A stretch of DNA of 64,000 nt, from NCBI RefSeq assembly GCF_018069755.1, contig NZ_JAGQDE010000004.1, positions 180,566 through 244,565 on the forward strand, written 5' to 3'. Under the pieces are notes generated by a model, which was not told the DNA's origin, did no database searches, and saw only the letters and a list, made by a program, of their open reading frames with translations. Below, one piece after another: positions 46,172 through 56,788 of this stretch. Numbering within the stretch: position 1 is the first letter of the stretch; each line of letters opens with the position of its first letter. A program made the translations under genes and the position numbers. This DNA comes from Ideonella aquatica. Lineage in GTDB: Bacteria; Pseudomonadota; Gammaproteobacteria; Burkholderiales; Burkholderiaceae_C.

Positions 46172-48031
46172 ATGGCTCTCCCCCGCGCGACGCTCGTCAT
46201 CGCACTGGCGGCCTCGGTGGCGCCTCTTGGTGCCCACGCGGTCGGTTTCGGGCGGGTCACGCCTGCCGGCGTTCTGGGCCAGCCGCTGTCGCTGCTGGTG
46301 CCCATCCGACTGGACCAGGGCGAACAGCTCTACGCCGAGTGCATCCACGCAGAAGTCACCGCGGGCGACAACCTGCTGGTCTCCAGCCAGGTGCGTGTGA
46401 GCGTCACGCCCACGGCCAATCCGGCCGAGTGGAATGCCCGCATCACCACCACGGTGCCGCTGTTGGAGCCGGTGGTTGAGGTGGCGGTCAGCGCGGGGTG
46501 CGAACGACGCTTCATGCGCCGCTTCACCGCGCTGTTGGATCCCCCGCTGATGGCTCTGTCGTCGCCGACCCTGCCGTCGTCCAGCCTGTCTGATCGGCCG
46601 TTGGCGGCCGGGTCGGACCTGGTGTCGCCGCGTCCGCGCAGCGGTCGCAGCCCGGATTCCGTGGTGCGCCGCGACCGTCCGTCCTCGCCCGTGCGCCGTG
46701 CCGAGGCCCCGGTGGTCAAGTCGCTGGCAAAGTCGGCTGCCAAGGTGGCACCCGCTGCCGCAGCGGCGACCCCACGGGCCCCTGCCGAAGCCGGCGAGCG
46801 CCAGGTGGCGCGTCTGCTGCTGGATGTCGGCAGCGGTCCGCGTTTGCGCATGGACATCGAGGACCCGGTGTTCATGCCGGCCGGCAGCGCCTCGGCAGCC
46901 TCCGGCGCGGGCGACGGCCTGGACAGCGAGTCCGAACGCCTGCGCCTGCTCGAGAAGACGCTGGCCGACCTGAAGCAGGAAGCCAGCGCCTACCGCCGCA
47001 CCGAAACCGGTTTGAAGGCGCGTCTGGCCGAGTCCGAGGGTCGCAGCCGCCTGGTTCCGTGGCTGTTGGGCCTGCTGGTTCTGGCCGGTGGCCTGGTCGG
47101 ATGGCTGCTGTGGCGCCAACGAGGCCAGAGCGCACCCGAGCGCGCTGACGCCGGCGCCTCCATCCTGCCCGAGAGCAAGGTCGACAGCCCGTGGTGGGGC
47201 GATGGTGCCGCGCCCGCTGCGGCAGCGGCCCCGGCAGCACAGGTGGAGGCCGATGAAGGAGAGCACACCGGTGCGCGGGTGGTGGTCGATTTCGACGGCC
47301 CTGCCTCGGCGCCGTCCGCCTACGAGCGCACCCAACCCTTCACGGCCCCGATGATGGCCGACGCCCAGTCCTCGATCGTCGATGGCCAGTCGCCGGCGCG
47401 CGAAGTCTCGGTGGAAGAATTGCTGGACCTGGAGCAGCAGGCCGATTTCTTCATTGCCCTGGGCCAGGAAGATGCTGCGGTCGACCTGCTGATGTCGCAC
47501 CTGCGCGGCACCGGCGGCCAGAGCCCCCTGCCGTACACCAAGCTGCTGGAGATCTACCGCCGCCAGGGTGACCGCACGGCCTATGAGCGCATCCGCGCGC
47601 GCTTCAACCGCCGCTTCAATGCCTATGCGCCCGACTGGGACCAGGGCCCGCAGCATGGCCGCACGCTGGAGGAGTACCCCGAGGTGGTGCAGCGTCTGCA
47701 AGGCCTGTGGTCCTCGCCGCTGAACGCGATGGCGGTGCTGGAGGCCATGCTCTTCCGCAATGACGAGCTGCAGGAGCTGTTCGACCTGCCGGCCTACAAG
47801 GACGTTCTGCTGCTGTACTCGCTGGCGCGCGACCTGTACCAGCAAGAGGGTGTGACCGCGGCCGACGTGGACCTGCTGCTGCCGATCGGCGACGATGCCG
47901 CCTTCGCGGCCAGTGCCCCGGCACCCCATGGCGATGAGGCGGTGAACGGCCGGGACGACGCCTACGACCTGACCTCGTTCAACCTTGAGCTGCAGCCCAC
48001 CGAGCCTCGGCCGGGCGAACCCAAGGCCTGA
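46172..48031 (+). CDS. fimV: FimV-like polar/pilus assembly protein
   Basis: 619 residues from ATG 46172. FimV/HubP proteins sit at the cell pole and support type IV pili and signalling. Signal peptide (MALPRATLVIALAASVAPLG...), then a FimV N-terminal domain (VGFGRVTPAGVLGQPLSLLVPI... LLEPVVEVAVSAGC). A Ser/Pro/Ala-rich linker, a coiled coil (about 252-290, LLEKTLADLKQEASAYRRTE), one membrane helix (about 293-313) and an acidic cytoplasmic region follow. The C-terminal domain has TPR-type helices (VEELLDLEQQADFFIALGQED). The LysM domain found in many FimV proteins is not seen, so it is a short variant. Confidence 0.85.
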   Translation: MALPRATLVIALAASVAPLGAHAVGFGRVTPAGVLGQPLSLLVPIRLDQGEQLYAECIHAEVTAGDNLLVSSQVRVSVTPTANPAEWNARITTTVPLLEPVVEVAVSAGCERRFMRRFTALLDPPLMALSSPTLPSSSLSDRPLAAGSDLVSPRPRSGRSPDSVVRRDRPSSPVRRAEAPVVKSLAKSAAKVAPAAAAATPRAPAEAGERQVARLLLDVGSGPRLRMDIEDPVFMPAGSASAASGAGDGLDSESERLRLLEKTLADLKQEASAYRRTETGLKARLAESEGRSRLVPWLLGLLVLAGGLVGWLLWRQRGQSAPERADAGASILPESKVDSPWWGDGAAPAAAAAPAAQVEADEGEHTGARVVVDFDGPASAPSAYERTQPFTAPMMADAQSSIVDGQSPAREVSVEELLDLEQQADFFIALGQEDAAVDLLMSHLRGTGGQSPLPYTKLLEIYRRQGDRTAYERIRARFNRRFNAYAPDWDQGPQHGRTLEEYPEVVQRLQGLWSSPLNAMAVLEAMLFRNDELQELFDLPAYKDVLLLYSLARDLYQQEGVTAADVDLLLPIGDDAAFAASAPAPHGDEAVNGRDDAYDLTSFNLELQPTEPRPGEPKA

Positions 48032-48052
48032 ACCGCCTGAATCGCTGGGTCG

Positions 48053-49216
48053 CTACAGCGCGGCCAGGCGTTGCAGCGCACGCTCCAGGGTGGCGTCCTG
48101 CTTGGCAAAGCAGAAGCGTGCGATGCGACGCTGCGGCGGCGCGGCGCAGAACGGCGACAGCGGAATCGCGGCGACGCCGATCTCGGTGGTCAGCCAACGG
48201 CAAAAGTCCTCATCGTCCAGCGTCGACACCGCGCTGTAGTCCACACACTGGAAGTAGCTGCCCTCGCAGGGCAGCAGTGCCAGGCGGCTGCCGGCCAGGC
48301 CGGCACGGAACAGGTCACGCTTGCGCTGGTAGAAGTCGGGCAGGCCCTCGTAGTGGGCGGGCTCGGCCAGGTAGCGGGCCAATGCATGCTGCATTGGCGT
48401 GTTCACCGTGAACACGTTGAACTGGTGCACCTTGCGGAACTCGGCCATCAGCGCTGCGGGCGCGGCCACGTAGCCCACCTTCCAGCCGGTGACGTGAAAC
48501 GTCTTGCCAAAGCTCGACACCACCACCGTACGCGCCGCCAGTTCGGCGTTGGCGCTGGCGCTGGCGTGCATGCGGCCGTCGAACACCATGTGCTCGTAGA
48601 CCTCGTCGCTGATCACCAGCACCTCGGTGGGCGCCAGCAGCCGCGTCAGCGCCTCACGTTCGTCCTCGCGCCAGATCCGGCCGCTGGGGTTGTGGGGCGT
48701 GTTGATGATGATGGCGCGGGTGCGCGGGCCCAGAGCCGCGCCGATGGCGTCGATATCGGGGCCGAAATCGTCGCTGCGCAGGGGCACGCGCACCGCACGG
48801 GCGCCCGCCAGCGTGATCGCCGGCACATAGCTGTCGTAGCAGGGGTCGAGCACGATCACTTCGTCACCCGGGTGTACCAGTGCCAGCACGGCCGTCAGCA
48901 GGGCCTGGGTGGCACCGGCGGTGATCGTGATCTCGGTGTCAGGGTCGTAGTGGCGACCGTGCTGGCGCTCGATCTTGCGTGACACCGCCTCGCGCAGCGC
49001 CGGCACGCCGGTCATCGGGGGGTATTGGTTGTGGCCGGCGTGCATCGCCTCGCTCACCAGGTCGAGCAGCGCGGGGTCGCCGGTGAAGTCGGGGAAGCCC
49101 TGGCCAAGATTGACCGCACCATGCTGCTGGGCCAGCGCCGACATCACGGTGAAGATCGTCGTGCCCACCTCCGGCAGGCGGCTCACAGGCTGGGGCGTGC
49201 GGTGTTCAGAGTTCAT
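48053..49216 (-). CDS. ybdL: Methionine aminotransferase-type PLP enzyme (YbdL-like)
   Basis: 387 residues. Close similarity to Escherichia coli YbdL, a methionine-preferring aminotransferase: LPEVGTTIFTVMSALAQQHGA near the start, QGFPDFTGDP, YPPMTGVPALREAV, and PLP lysine in SSFGKTFHVTGWK. INTPHNPSG and ISDEVYEH contact PLP. It overlaps the cysB gene by 11 bases and is downstream of it, which links it to sulfur metabolism. Confidence 0.94.
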   Translation of the reverse strand: MNSEHRTPQPVSRLPEVGTTIFTVMSALAQQHGAVNLGQGFPDFTGDPALLDLVSEAMHAGHNQYPPMTGVPALREAVSRKIERQHGRHYDPDTEITITAGATQALLTAVLALVHPGDEVIVLDPCYDSYVPAITLAGARAVRVPLRSDDFGPDIDAIGAALGPRTRAIIINTPHNPSGRIWREDEREALTRLLAPTEVLVISDEVYEHMVFDGRMHASASANAELAARTVVVSSFGKTFHVTGWKVGYVAAPAALMAEFRKVHQFNVFTVNTPMQHALARYLAEPAHYEGLPDFYQRKRDLFRAGLAGSRLALLPCEGSYFQCVDYSAVSTLDDEDFCRWLTTEIGVAAIPLSPFCAAPPQRRIARFCFAKQDATLERALQRLAAL

Positions 49217-50150
49217 AGCTGTCTCCCTGGCCCTGCATGGCGCGCAGGATCAGCGGCCGGGCCAGGCGGGGTGAGAGGAGTTCGGCAAACGCGAGCACAT
49301 AGCCGCGCAGATAGGCGCCGCGGCGGAAGGCCACGCGCGAGGTGTTCTGGCCGAACAGGTGGCCGGCCGGGCAACTGCGCAGGTCGGGGCTGGCGTTGTC
49401 GCCCTGGACCGCCATTTCGGCGACGATGCCCACGCCCAGTCCGGAGCGCACATAGGTCTTGATGACGTCGGAGTCGATGGCCTCCAGTGCGATGTTGGGT
49501 CGCAGACGGCGCTGGGCAAAGGCCAGGTCGATGCGCCGGCGGCCGGTGAACGCGGCCTGGTAGGTGATCAGCGGATGTTCGGCCAGCTGCTCCAGCGAGG
49601 GCCGCTCGATCGCGGCCAGGGGGTGCTGCGCCGGGAACACCAGCACATGCTGCCACTCGTAGCAGGGCAGGGTGACGAGCTGGTCGACCTCGGACAGCGA
49701 TTCGGTGGCCAGGCCGATGTCAGCCACGTCCTCCATCAGCATCTGGGCCACCTGCTCGGGTGTGCCCTGGTGCAGGCTGACCTGCACCTTGGGATAGCGC
49801 CGGCGCAGCTGCGCCACCGGCTCGGGCAGCACGTAGCGGGCCTGGGTGTGGGTGGTGGCGATCGACAGGCGGCCGCTGTCCTGCAGCGAGAACTCGTCGC
49901 CGATGCGCCGCAGGTTGGCGATCTCGCGCAAGATCACCTCGATCGACTGCAGCACCAACTCGCCCGGCTCGGTCACGCGGCGCAGGCGCTTGCCGTGCCG
50001 CGCGAAGATGTCGATGCCCAGTTCTTCTTCCAGCTCGAGGATGGCCTTCGAGATGCCGGGCTGCGAAGTGTGCAGGGCCTTGGCGGTCTCGGTGAGGTTG
50101 AGCTGACGCCGCACCGCCTCCTGCACGAAGCGCAGCTGCTGCAGGTTCAA
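49206..50150 (-). CDS. cysB: CysB family LysR-type regulator of sulfur assimilation
   Basis: 314 residues with a TTG start at 50150 inside the TTGA overlap with cbiX. N-terminus NLQQLRFVQEAVRRQLNLTETAKALHTSQPGIS is the canonical CysB/Cbl helix-turn-helix. The effector domain (TTHTQARYVLP, FPAQHPLA) binds N-acetylserine or sulfate-type signals in relatives. Regulates cysteine synthesis genes; here it shares a transcript with a chelatase and an aminotransferase. Confidence 0.93.
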   Translation of the reverse strand: MNLQQLRFVQEAVRRQLNLTETAKALHTSQPGISKAILELEEELGIDIFARHGKRLRRVTEPGELVLQSIEVILREIANLRRIGDEFSLQDSGRLSIATTHTQARYVLPEPVAQLRRRYPKVQVSLHQGTPEQVAQMLMEDVADIGLATESLSEVDQLVTLPCYEWQHVLVFPAQHPLAAIERPSLEQLAEHPLITYQAAFTGRRRIDLAFAQRRLRPNIALEAIDSDVIKTYVRSGLGVGIVAEMAVQGDNASPDLRSCPAGHLFGQNTSRVAFRRGAYLRGYVLAFAELLSPRLARPLILRAMQGQGDSYEL

Positions 50151-50542
50151 GCGCGCTCCTCGCGCGACAGCGCCGCGGCGTCATGCAGGCCGGTCGCGAT
50201 GCGCGCCATCGCATCCAGCAGCAGCGGCGACTCGCCCACCGCCGGGTGCAGCATCCAGTGCACGCCGGGGAAGTCGGTGTGCAACCGCTGCAGCAAGGCC
50301 GGCACATCCTTGCGCACATGGCCGCCGGCACCCAGGAACAGCGGCAGGATGTCGACCGCGTGGCAGCCAGCCTGCGCCAGCTCGGCCCCGGCCTGCACCA
50401 TGTCGGGCGCGATGAACTCGAGGTAGGCATTGCGCACCTCGCGGCCTGGATGCTCGGCGCGCACCCGGGCGGCCAGCTCCACGAAGGGGCGCGACCAGGC
50501 GCCGTCGCGGGCGCCATGGGCCAGAAGAATCAAACCACGCAT
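50147..50542 (-). CDS. cbiX: Sirohydrochlorin chelatase, short form (CbiX family)
   Basis: 131 residues. GLILLAHGARD (His 9 as metal/substrate residue) and LPLFLGAGGHVRKDVP match the small single-domain CbiX type that inserts Fe or Co into sirohydrochlorin. Siroheme is the cofactor of sulfite reductase, so its overlap with cysB makes functional sense. In Burkholderiales it is usual in this spot. Ends in TTGA overlap with cysB and lies 21 bases from lptG. Confidence 0.92.
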   Translation of the reverse strand: MRGLILLAHGARDGAWSRPFVELAARVRAEHPGREVRNAYLEFIAPDMVQAGAELAQAGCHAVDILPLFLGAGGHVRKDVPALLQRLHTDFPGVHWMLHPAVGESPLLLDAMARIATGLHDAAALSREERA

Positions 50543-50563
50543 CGGTACTCCCGGAGGAAGGGA

Positions 50564-51670
50564 TCAGCGGTAGCGGACCAGCCAGCCGTAGGCGGTCAGC
50601 GACAGGGTCAGGAACAGCAGGCTGGGCGCAGCCGCGGCCAGCCAGGGCGTCCAGTCATTGAGGCGGCCCAGGTGGCCGACCACGTTGTTCAGCAGCACGA
50701 AGGCCACGCCCAGCATGATGCCGCCGAACACCTTCAGGCTGACGCCGCCGGCACGTGCGTGCATGTAGGCAAAGGGCAGGGCCAGCATCATCATCACGAT
50801 GCACGCCAGCGGGTACATCAGGCGCTTCCAGAACAGCAGCTCGTGCCGCTGGGAGGTCTGCTCCTGGTTCGACAGGTGGCGGCTGTAGCGCCACAGCTCC
50901 AGCGTGGTCATGCCTTCCAGCGGCGACAACGCGGCCGAGACCAGGCGCTCATCCAGCGTGGTGGGCCAGTCCAACTGTGGCTCGCGGCGTTCGACCAGCG
51001 CTTGGCCGGTCTCGCTGGCGGCCGGCCAGTGGGTGTCGATCACCCCCTCCAGCCGCCAATGGCCATCGGCGGCCTGGGCGCGCTCGGCCTGCAGGCGGCG
51101 CAGCAGCCGGCCCTGGGCGTCGTGTTCAAAGATGCGGACCTGGCGCATCAGGCCGTCGGCGTCGGTGGAGGCCACATTGATCGAGATCGACAGTGCGTTG
51201 CCGCCAAGCGCGCGGTGCTCCTTGAGCCAGGCACCGGCCTGACCCAGTTGCTGGCCACCGGTCACCCGCGCCCGCAGCGCGGCAGCCTGCTGCTCGCCCA
51301 GCGGCGCCAGGTAGTCGCCGGCCACGAAGGTCAGCACCGCGAACACGGCGCCCAGGCGCAGCAGCAGGCGCAGCGCACGGCCAGGACCCAGGCCGCCGGT
51401 GCGCAGGATGGTGAACTCGCTCGACTGGGCCAGCCGCGCCATCGCGTAGATGGTGCCGATCAGCACCGTGATCGGCGCCAGTTCATAGAAGCGGTAGGGC
51501 AGGGACATCAGCGCCGACAGCGCGGCCAGGCCGACCGTGCCGCTCTTGCGGGCCACCCGCTCCAACTCCTCCAGGAAATCGATGAAAAAGAACAGCGACA
51601 TGAAGGCCACCGCCACGAAGACGATGGACCAGACGACATCGCGGTAGAGCAGGGCGCGCACGGTCTTCAT
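50564..51670 (-). CDS. lptG: LPS export ABC transporter permease LptG
   Basis: Inner-membrane permease of the Lpt machine that lifts lipopolysaccharide to the outer membrane. 368 residues from ATG 51670. Six hydrophobic helices in two groups of three, with a periplasmic jellyroll domain between. MKTVRALLYRDVVWSIVFV and the final helices LACIVMMMLALPFAYMHARAGG with FGGIMLGVAFVLLNN are typical. Its ATG overlaps the lptF stop by four bases. Confidence 0.95.
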   Translation of the reverse strand: MKTVRALLYRDVVWSIVFVAVAFMSLFFFIDFLEELERVARKSGTVGLAALSALMSLPYRFYELAPITVLIGTIYAMARLAQSSEFTILRTGGLGPGRALRLLLRLGAVFAVLTFVAGDYLAPLGEQQAAALRARVTGGQQLGQAGAWLKEHRALGGNALSISINVASTDADGLMRQVRIFEHDAQGRLLRRLQAERAQAADGHWRLEGVIDTHWPAASETGQALVERREPQLDWPTTLDERLVSAALSPLEGMTTLELWRYSRHLSNQEQTSQRHELLFWKRLMYPLACIVMMMLALPFAYMHARAGGVSLKVFGGIMLGVAFVLLNNVVGHLGRLNDWTPWLAAAAPSLLFLTLSLTAYGWLVRYR

Positions 51671-52764
51671 GCGCCGCCCCCCCGCGCTGGGCGGCGCAGG
51701 CCGATGGTGGCGGCATGGTCGCGCCACCAGATCAGGCCCAGCGCCAGGCACAGCACCACGCCGTGCAGGCCCAGCAGCGCCACGGGCATCGAGGCGCGTC
51801 CGGTGCTCACCCAGGTCTGGCTGAGGTTCAGCAGGTTGTAGTAGACGACGAAGGCCAGCAGCGCGAACAGTAGATTCCAGTTGCTGGCCCGGCGCGGGTT
51901 GGTGGCGGCGGTGCCCACGCCCAGCAGGGCCAGGTTGCAGGCGCCAAAGAGCATGCTCAGGCGCCAGGTGAGTTCGCCCTGTGCCAGGCGTGAATCCTGT
52001 TGCCACAGCGCCAGCGAGCCTGTGGCCTTGGGTGCCAGGGTCTGGGCGGCAGCGGCCCGTGCGGCGTCGATCTGCATGCGGTAGCTGTCGAATGAGGTCA
52101 CAGTCTGGGCGCCGGTGCGCTGGTCGCGCTCATTGCGTTGGCCGGCGTCCAGCACCAGTTCGCGCACATCGCCTTGCTGCTCCACGCGTCCGGCGCGGGC
52201 GGTGGTGACGGCTTCGCGCTGGCCATCGCGCGAGAGCACGAAGACATTGCGGCCGATGCCGGCCGATTCGCCCTCGCGCTCGATGAAGAACACCCGGCTG
52301 CCGTCACGTGAGGACTGGAAGCTGCCAGGCGCCACCCGCGAGATGTCGGAGCGGTGCTCGTAGCGGTCTCGCATTTCGGCGATGCGCTGGTTGCTCCACG
52401 GCCAGACCAGCAGCACACCCACGCCCACCGCCAGCAGCACCGGCGAGGCCGTGCGCAGCACCGGCCGTACGAAGCGCGACAGGCCCACGCCGCTGGCAAA
52501 CCAGATGGCCATCTCGCTGTCGCGGTACATGCGGCCCAGGGTCACCACCACGGCCACGAACAGCGACAGCGACATCATGGTGGGCAGGTGGCCCAGCACG
52601 GTGTAGGCCAGCAGCAGTGCGACATCGCCCGGATCGGCCACGCCGTTGGCCGCCAGGCCGAGCAGGCGGATCAAAAACATCGTCACCACGATGGTCAACA
52701 GCACCACCAGGGTAGCCCCGAATCCCCTGGAGAGCTCGCGGCGCAGGGTCGCATCGAATAACAT
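51667..52764 (-). CDS. lptF: LPS export ABC transporter permease LptF
   Basis: Partner permease of LptG; with LptB and LptC it drives LPS transport. 365 residues from ATG 52764 (MLFDATLRRELSRGFGATLVVL, typical start). Six hydrophobic segments and a periplasmic domain with ESAGIGRNVFVLSRDG. It is divergent from pepA by 28 bases, the same arrangement as in many proteobacteria; the shared short region must hold both promoters or they lie in coding sequence. Confidence 0.95.
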   Translation of the reverse strand: MLFDATLRRELSRGFGATLVVLLTIVVTMFLIRLLGLAANGVADPGDVALLLAYTVLGHLPTMMSLSLFVAVVVTLGRMYRDSEMAIWFASGVGLSRFVRPVLRTASPVLLAVGVGVLLVWPWSNQRIAEMRDRYEHRSDISRVAPGSFQSSRDGSRVFFIEREGESAGIGRNVFVLSRDGQREAVTTARAGRVEQQGDVRELVLDAGQRNERDQRTGAQTVTSFDSYRMQIDAARAAAAQTLAPKATGSLALWQQDSRLAQGELTWRLSMLFGACNLALLGVGTAATNPRRASNWNLLFALLAFVVYYNLLNLSQTWVSTGRASMPVALLGLHGVVLCLALGLIWWRDHAATIGLRRPARGGGA

Positions 52765-52792
52765 CAGGCGCTTGTCCTCACTCAGGTGAATT

Positions 52793-54253
<1,461 letters not shown>

Positions 54254-54266
54254 GGGCCTGACCGCC

Positions 54267-54707
54267 GTGGAGGTGCGCTTCTTCACCGGGGTCGACGAGC
54301 CGGTTGCCTGGGCCCTGCGGCTGGTGCGCAAGCGCCACCGCGAGGGCGGGCGCACCGCGGTGTTCGGACCGGCCTCGGTGCTGGCCCGCCTGGACCAGGC
54401 CCTGTGGAGCGAGCCGCCGCTGGACTTCGTGCCGCACCTGCGGCTGCGAGCGGGCGATGCCGTGCCGGTCGACGCCTCGCTGACGCCCGTGTGGCTGCTT
54501 GAGCAGCCGATGGCTGAGCTGGCCTGCGACAGCGCCGTCAACCTGGGTTTTGACGATGTAGAGGCCTTGTCTGGCTTCGAGCGCGTGGCCGAGGTCGTCG
54601 CGACCGAGTCCGCCGCTCGCGCCGCTGGCCAGCAACGCTGGCGGCGCTACAAGGCCCAGGGCGTGACGATTCACCACCACCCGCAGGGCAACTCGCACGA
54701 GGCCTGA
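54267..54707 (+). CDS. holC: DNA polymerase III subunit chi
   Basis: Links the clamp loader to single-stranded-DNA-binding protein. 146 residues, GTG start. VRFFTGVDEPVAWALRLVRKRHREG is the usual opening, and PVWLLEQP plus INLGFDDV-type segment (AVNLGFDDVEALSGFERVAEVV, in part) fit. Conserved place after pepA. Confidence 0.93.
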   Translation: MEVRFFTGVDEPVAWALRLVRKRHREGGRTAVFGPASVLARLDQALWSEPPLDFVPHLRLRAGDAVPVDASLTPVWLLEQPMAELACDSAVNLGFDDVEALSGFERVAEVVATESAARAAGQQRWRRYKAQGVTIHHHPQGNSHEA

Positions 54708-54791
54708 GTCTCGGTCATCCGCGACCACCCCGGCCGCGTTGGAGGCGGGCGCCCGACATCGTGCTTGTCCTGATGCTGGGCGGCATGCGCC

Positions 54792-54825
54792 ACCGGCGAT
54801 TTGGAGTATCGTCGGCGGCGCCGGT
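54792..54825. promoter_or_regulatory. Inverted repeat upstream of the binding-protein gene
   Basis: ACCGGCG and CGCCGGT flank 20 bases that contain a nested CGAT-ATCG pair. Located 68 bases before the start at 54893. Operator or leader hairpin; low confidence. Confidence 0.25.
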
Positions 54826-54892
54826 CGAGCGGGCCCCCTAGCCGATGCGGCCGTTTCTTTCTCCTTCCATCCAGAACCGGAGGTTCCTACTC

Positions 54893-56032
54893 ATGCAAGC
54901 CAAACTGAATGTGATCGCCATCGCCACCCTGATGGCCGCGGGCAGCGTCTATGCCCAGGACATGGTGGTCAAGATCGGTCACGTCGGTCCGACCAGCGGC
55001 GCCATCGCCCACCTGGGCAAGGACAACGAGAACGGCGCGCGCATGGCGATCGACGAGCTCAATGCCAAGGGCGTGATGATCGGCGGCAAGAAGGCCAAGT
55101 TCGAGCTGCTGGCTGAAGACGACGCGGGTGACCCCAAGCAAGGCACCGCCGCCGCGCAGAAGCTGGTCGACAGCAAGGTCAACGGCGTGGTGGGCCACCT
55201 GAACTCGGGCACCTCGATCCCCGCCTCCAAGGTCTACTCCGACGCCGGCATCCCGCAGATCAGCCCGTCGGCCACCAACCCCAAGTTCACCCGCCAGGGC
55301 TACAAGACCACTTTCCGCGTCGTGGCCGATGACGTGCACCTGGGTGGCACGCTGGGCCGCTACGCGGTGGACCAGCTCAAGGGCAAGGTCATCGCCGTGA
55401 TCGACGACCGCACCGCCTACGGCCAGGGCGTGGCCGATGAGTTCGAGAAGGGCGTCAAGGGCAAGGGCGGCGCCATCGCCAAGCGCGAGTTCACCAACGA
55501 CAAGGCCACCGACTTCACCGCCATCCTGACCAACATCAAGGCCGTCAAGCCCGACGTGGTCTTCTTCGGCGGCATGGACGCCGTGGCCGGCCCGATGATC
55601 CGCCAGATGAAGCAGCTGGGCATCAACGCCAAGTTCATGGGCGGCGACGGCATCTGCTCGAGCGAGCTGCCCAAGCTGGCCGCCGGCGCGATGGCCGACG
55701 GCCAGGTGGTGTGCGCCGAGGCCGGTGGTGTCGAGGGCGAGCAGAAGGCGGGCATGGAGAAGTTCCGCACCGACTTCAAGAAGAAGTTCAACGCCGACGT
55801 GCAGGTCTACGCGCCCTACGTGTACGACGCCACCAACGTGCTGGTGGCCGCCATGGTCAAGGCCGGCTCGGCCGACCCGGCCAAGTACCTGCCGGCGCTG
55901 GCCGCGACCTCGGGCTACAAGGGCGTGACCGGCACCATCTCGTTCGACGAGAAGGGTGACGTCAAGAACGGCGCGCTGACGCTCTACACCTACAAGGGTG
56001 GCAACCGCGACCAGATCGCCGTGGTGCGCTGA
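54893..56032 (+). CDS. livK: Branched-chain amino acid ABC transporter substrate-binding protein (LivK/LivJ type)
   Basis: 379 residues from ATG 54893 with GGAGG upstream. Signal peptide (MQAKLNVIAIATLMAAGSVYA, cleaved before QDMVVKIG). Periplasmic type I binding fold: KIGHVGPTSGAIAHLGKDNENGAR, the DDAGDPKQGTAAAQKLV strand, GHLNSGTSIPAS and YAPYVYDATNVLVAAM are family features. Permease and ATPase genes are not nearby, so it is an orphan binding protein. A strong terminator follows. Confidence 0.94.
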   Translation: MQAKLNVIAIATLMAAGSVYAQDMVVKIGHVGPTSGAIAHLGKDNENGARMAIDELNAKGVMIGGKKAKFELLAEDDAGDPKQGTAAAQKLVDSKVNGVVGHLNSGTSIPASKVYSDAGIPQISPSATNPKFTRQGYKTTFRVVADDVHLGGTLGRYAVDQLKGKVIAVIDDRTAYGQGVADEFEKGVKGKGGAIAKREFTNDKATDFTAILTNIKAVKPDVVFFGGMDAVAGPMIRQMKQLGINAKFMGGDGICSSELPKLAAGAMADGQVVCAEAGGVEGEQKAGMEKFRTDFKKKFNADVQVYAPYVYDATNVLVAAMVKAGSADPAKYLPALAATSGYKGVTGTISFDEKGDVKNGALTLYTYKGGNRDQIAVVR

Positions 56033-56056
56033 TCCTTCGGGTCACTGCAACGCAAA

Positions 56057-56082
56057 GGGGCGCCGCGAGGCGCCCCTTTTTT
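56057..56082 (+). terminator. Intrinsic terminator of the livK-type gene
   Basis: GGGGCGCC-GCGA-GGCGCCCC followed by TTTTTT: an 8-bp GC-rich stem with a 4-base loop and U-run, about 25 bases past the stop codon. Confidence 0.93.
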
Positions 56083-56131
56083 CTGTGGGTGATCTGTCTC
56101 GGGTGCGGCGACTCTCAGCCGCACCGCATGA

Positions 56132-56788
56132 TCACTTGGCCTTGCCGCGCAGTTCGAACATCAAGTCGCCCGTGCCGCCGGTGGCCAGGCAGCTGTTCAG
56201 GTTGCCCCACTTGGTGCAGCCGCTGCCGAAGCCATCGCCCGGGTTCTGCCAGGCGGCTTCCGAGCCCGTGGCCATGGTGGTGGCTTCCCAGTACCACTGG
56301 CCGCCGACGAAGAAGTCCATCTGCGCCTGCACCGACACCCAGTAGGTGCCTTCCTTCAGCGTGACCGAGGTCGGCAGGCTCACCGTCAGCGAGCCCGCCG
56401 AGTCCTTGCTGATGGCGGACATCGGGAAATCGGCAACGACCTTGCCCGGCTTGCCGCCCTTGTCCTTGTAGAACGTGACGTTGGCGCTGTTGGGCGTCAC
56501 ACCAAAATGCTGGCCGGCGACGAAGACATCAGTCACCTTCCACTTGGCGCCGGCCGGCACAACGAAATCGTCCGCCGCGCGGTTGTCATAGGCGTCAAAG
56601 CTGGCCTCAAAGTCCTGCGAGGTGTACCCGTTCTCGGCGTCGTTCGCCAACTGGGAGTACAGAACGGCCTGGGCCGTCACGGGCACCACGGCCTTCTTGC
56701 CGCTGACATGCTTCGACGGGGCTGCCATCGCCACACCCGACAGGGCCAGAGCGGCCGCCAGGGCCAGAGACTTGAACTTGTATTCCAT
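56132..56788 (-). CDS. Exported protein of unknown function
   Basis: 218 residues from ATG 56788, with GGAGA as ribosome binding site. Signal peptide MEYKFKSLALAAALALSGVAMA. Mature part is rich in aromatic residues and Gly, with a predicted all-beta character (VPAGAKWKVTDVFVAGQHFG, LPTSVTLKEGTYWVSVQ, GGQWYWEATTMA) as in secreted carbohydrate-binding-like or fibronectin-like sandwich proteins found in related bacteria. Two Cys (GCTKWGNLNSC) are likely bridged. Function unknown. Confidence 0.8.
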   Translation of the reverse strand: MEYKFKSLALAAALALSGVAMAAPSKHVSGKKAVVPVTAQAVLYSQLANDAENGYTSQDFEASFDAYDNRAADDFVVPAGAKWKVTDVFVAGQHFGVTPNSANVTFYKDKGGKPGKVVADFPMSAISKDSAGSLTVSLPTSVTLKEGTYWVSVQAQMDFFVGGQWYWEATTMATGSEAAWQNPGDGFGSGCTKWGNLNSCLATGGTGDLMFELRGKAK

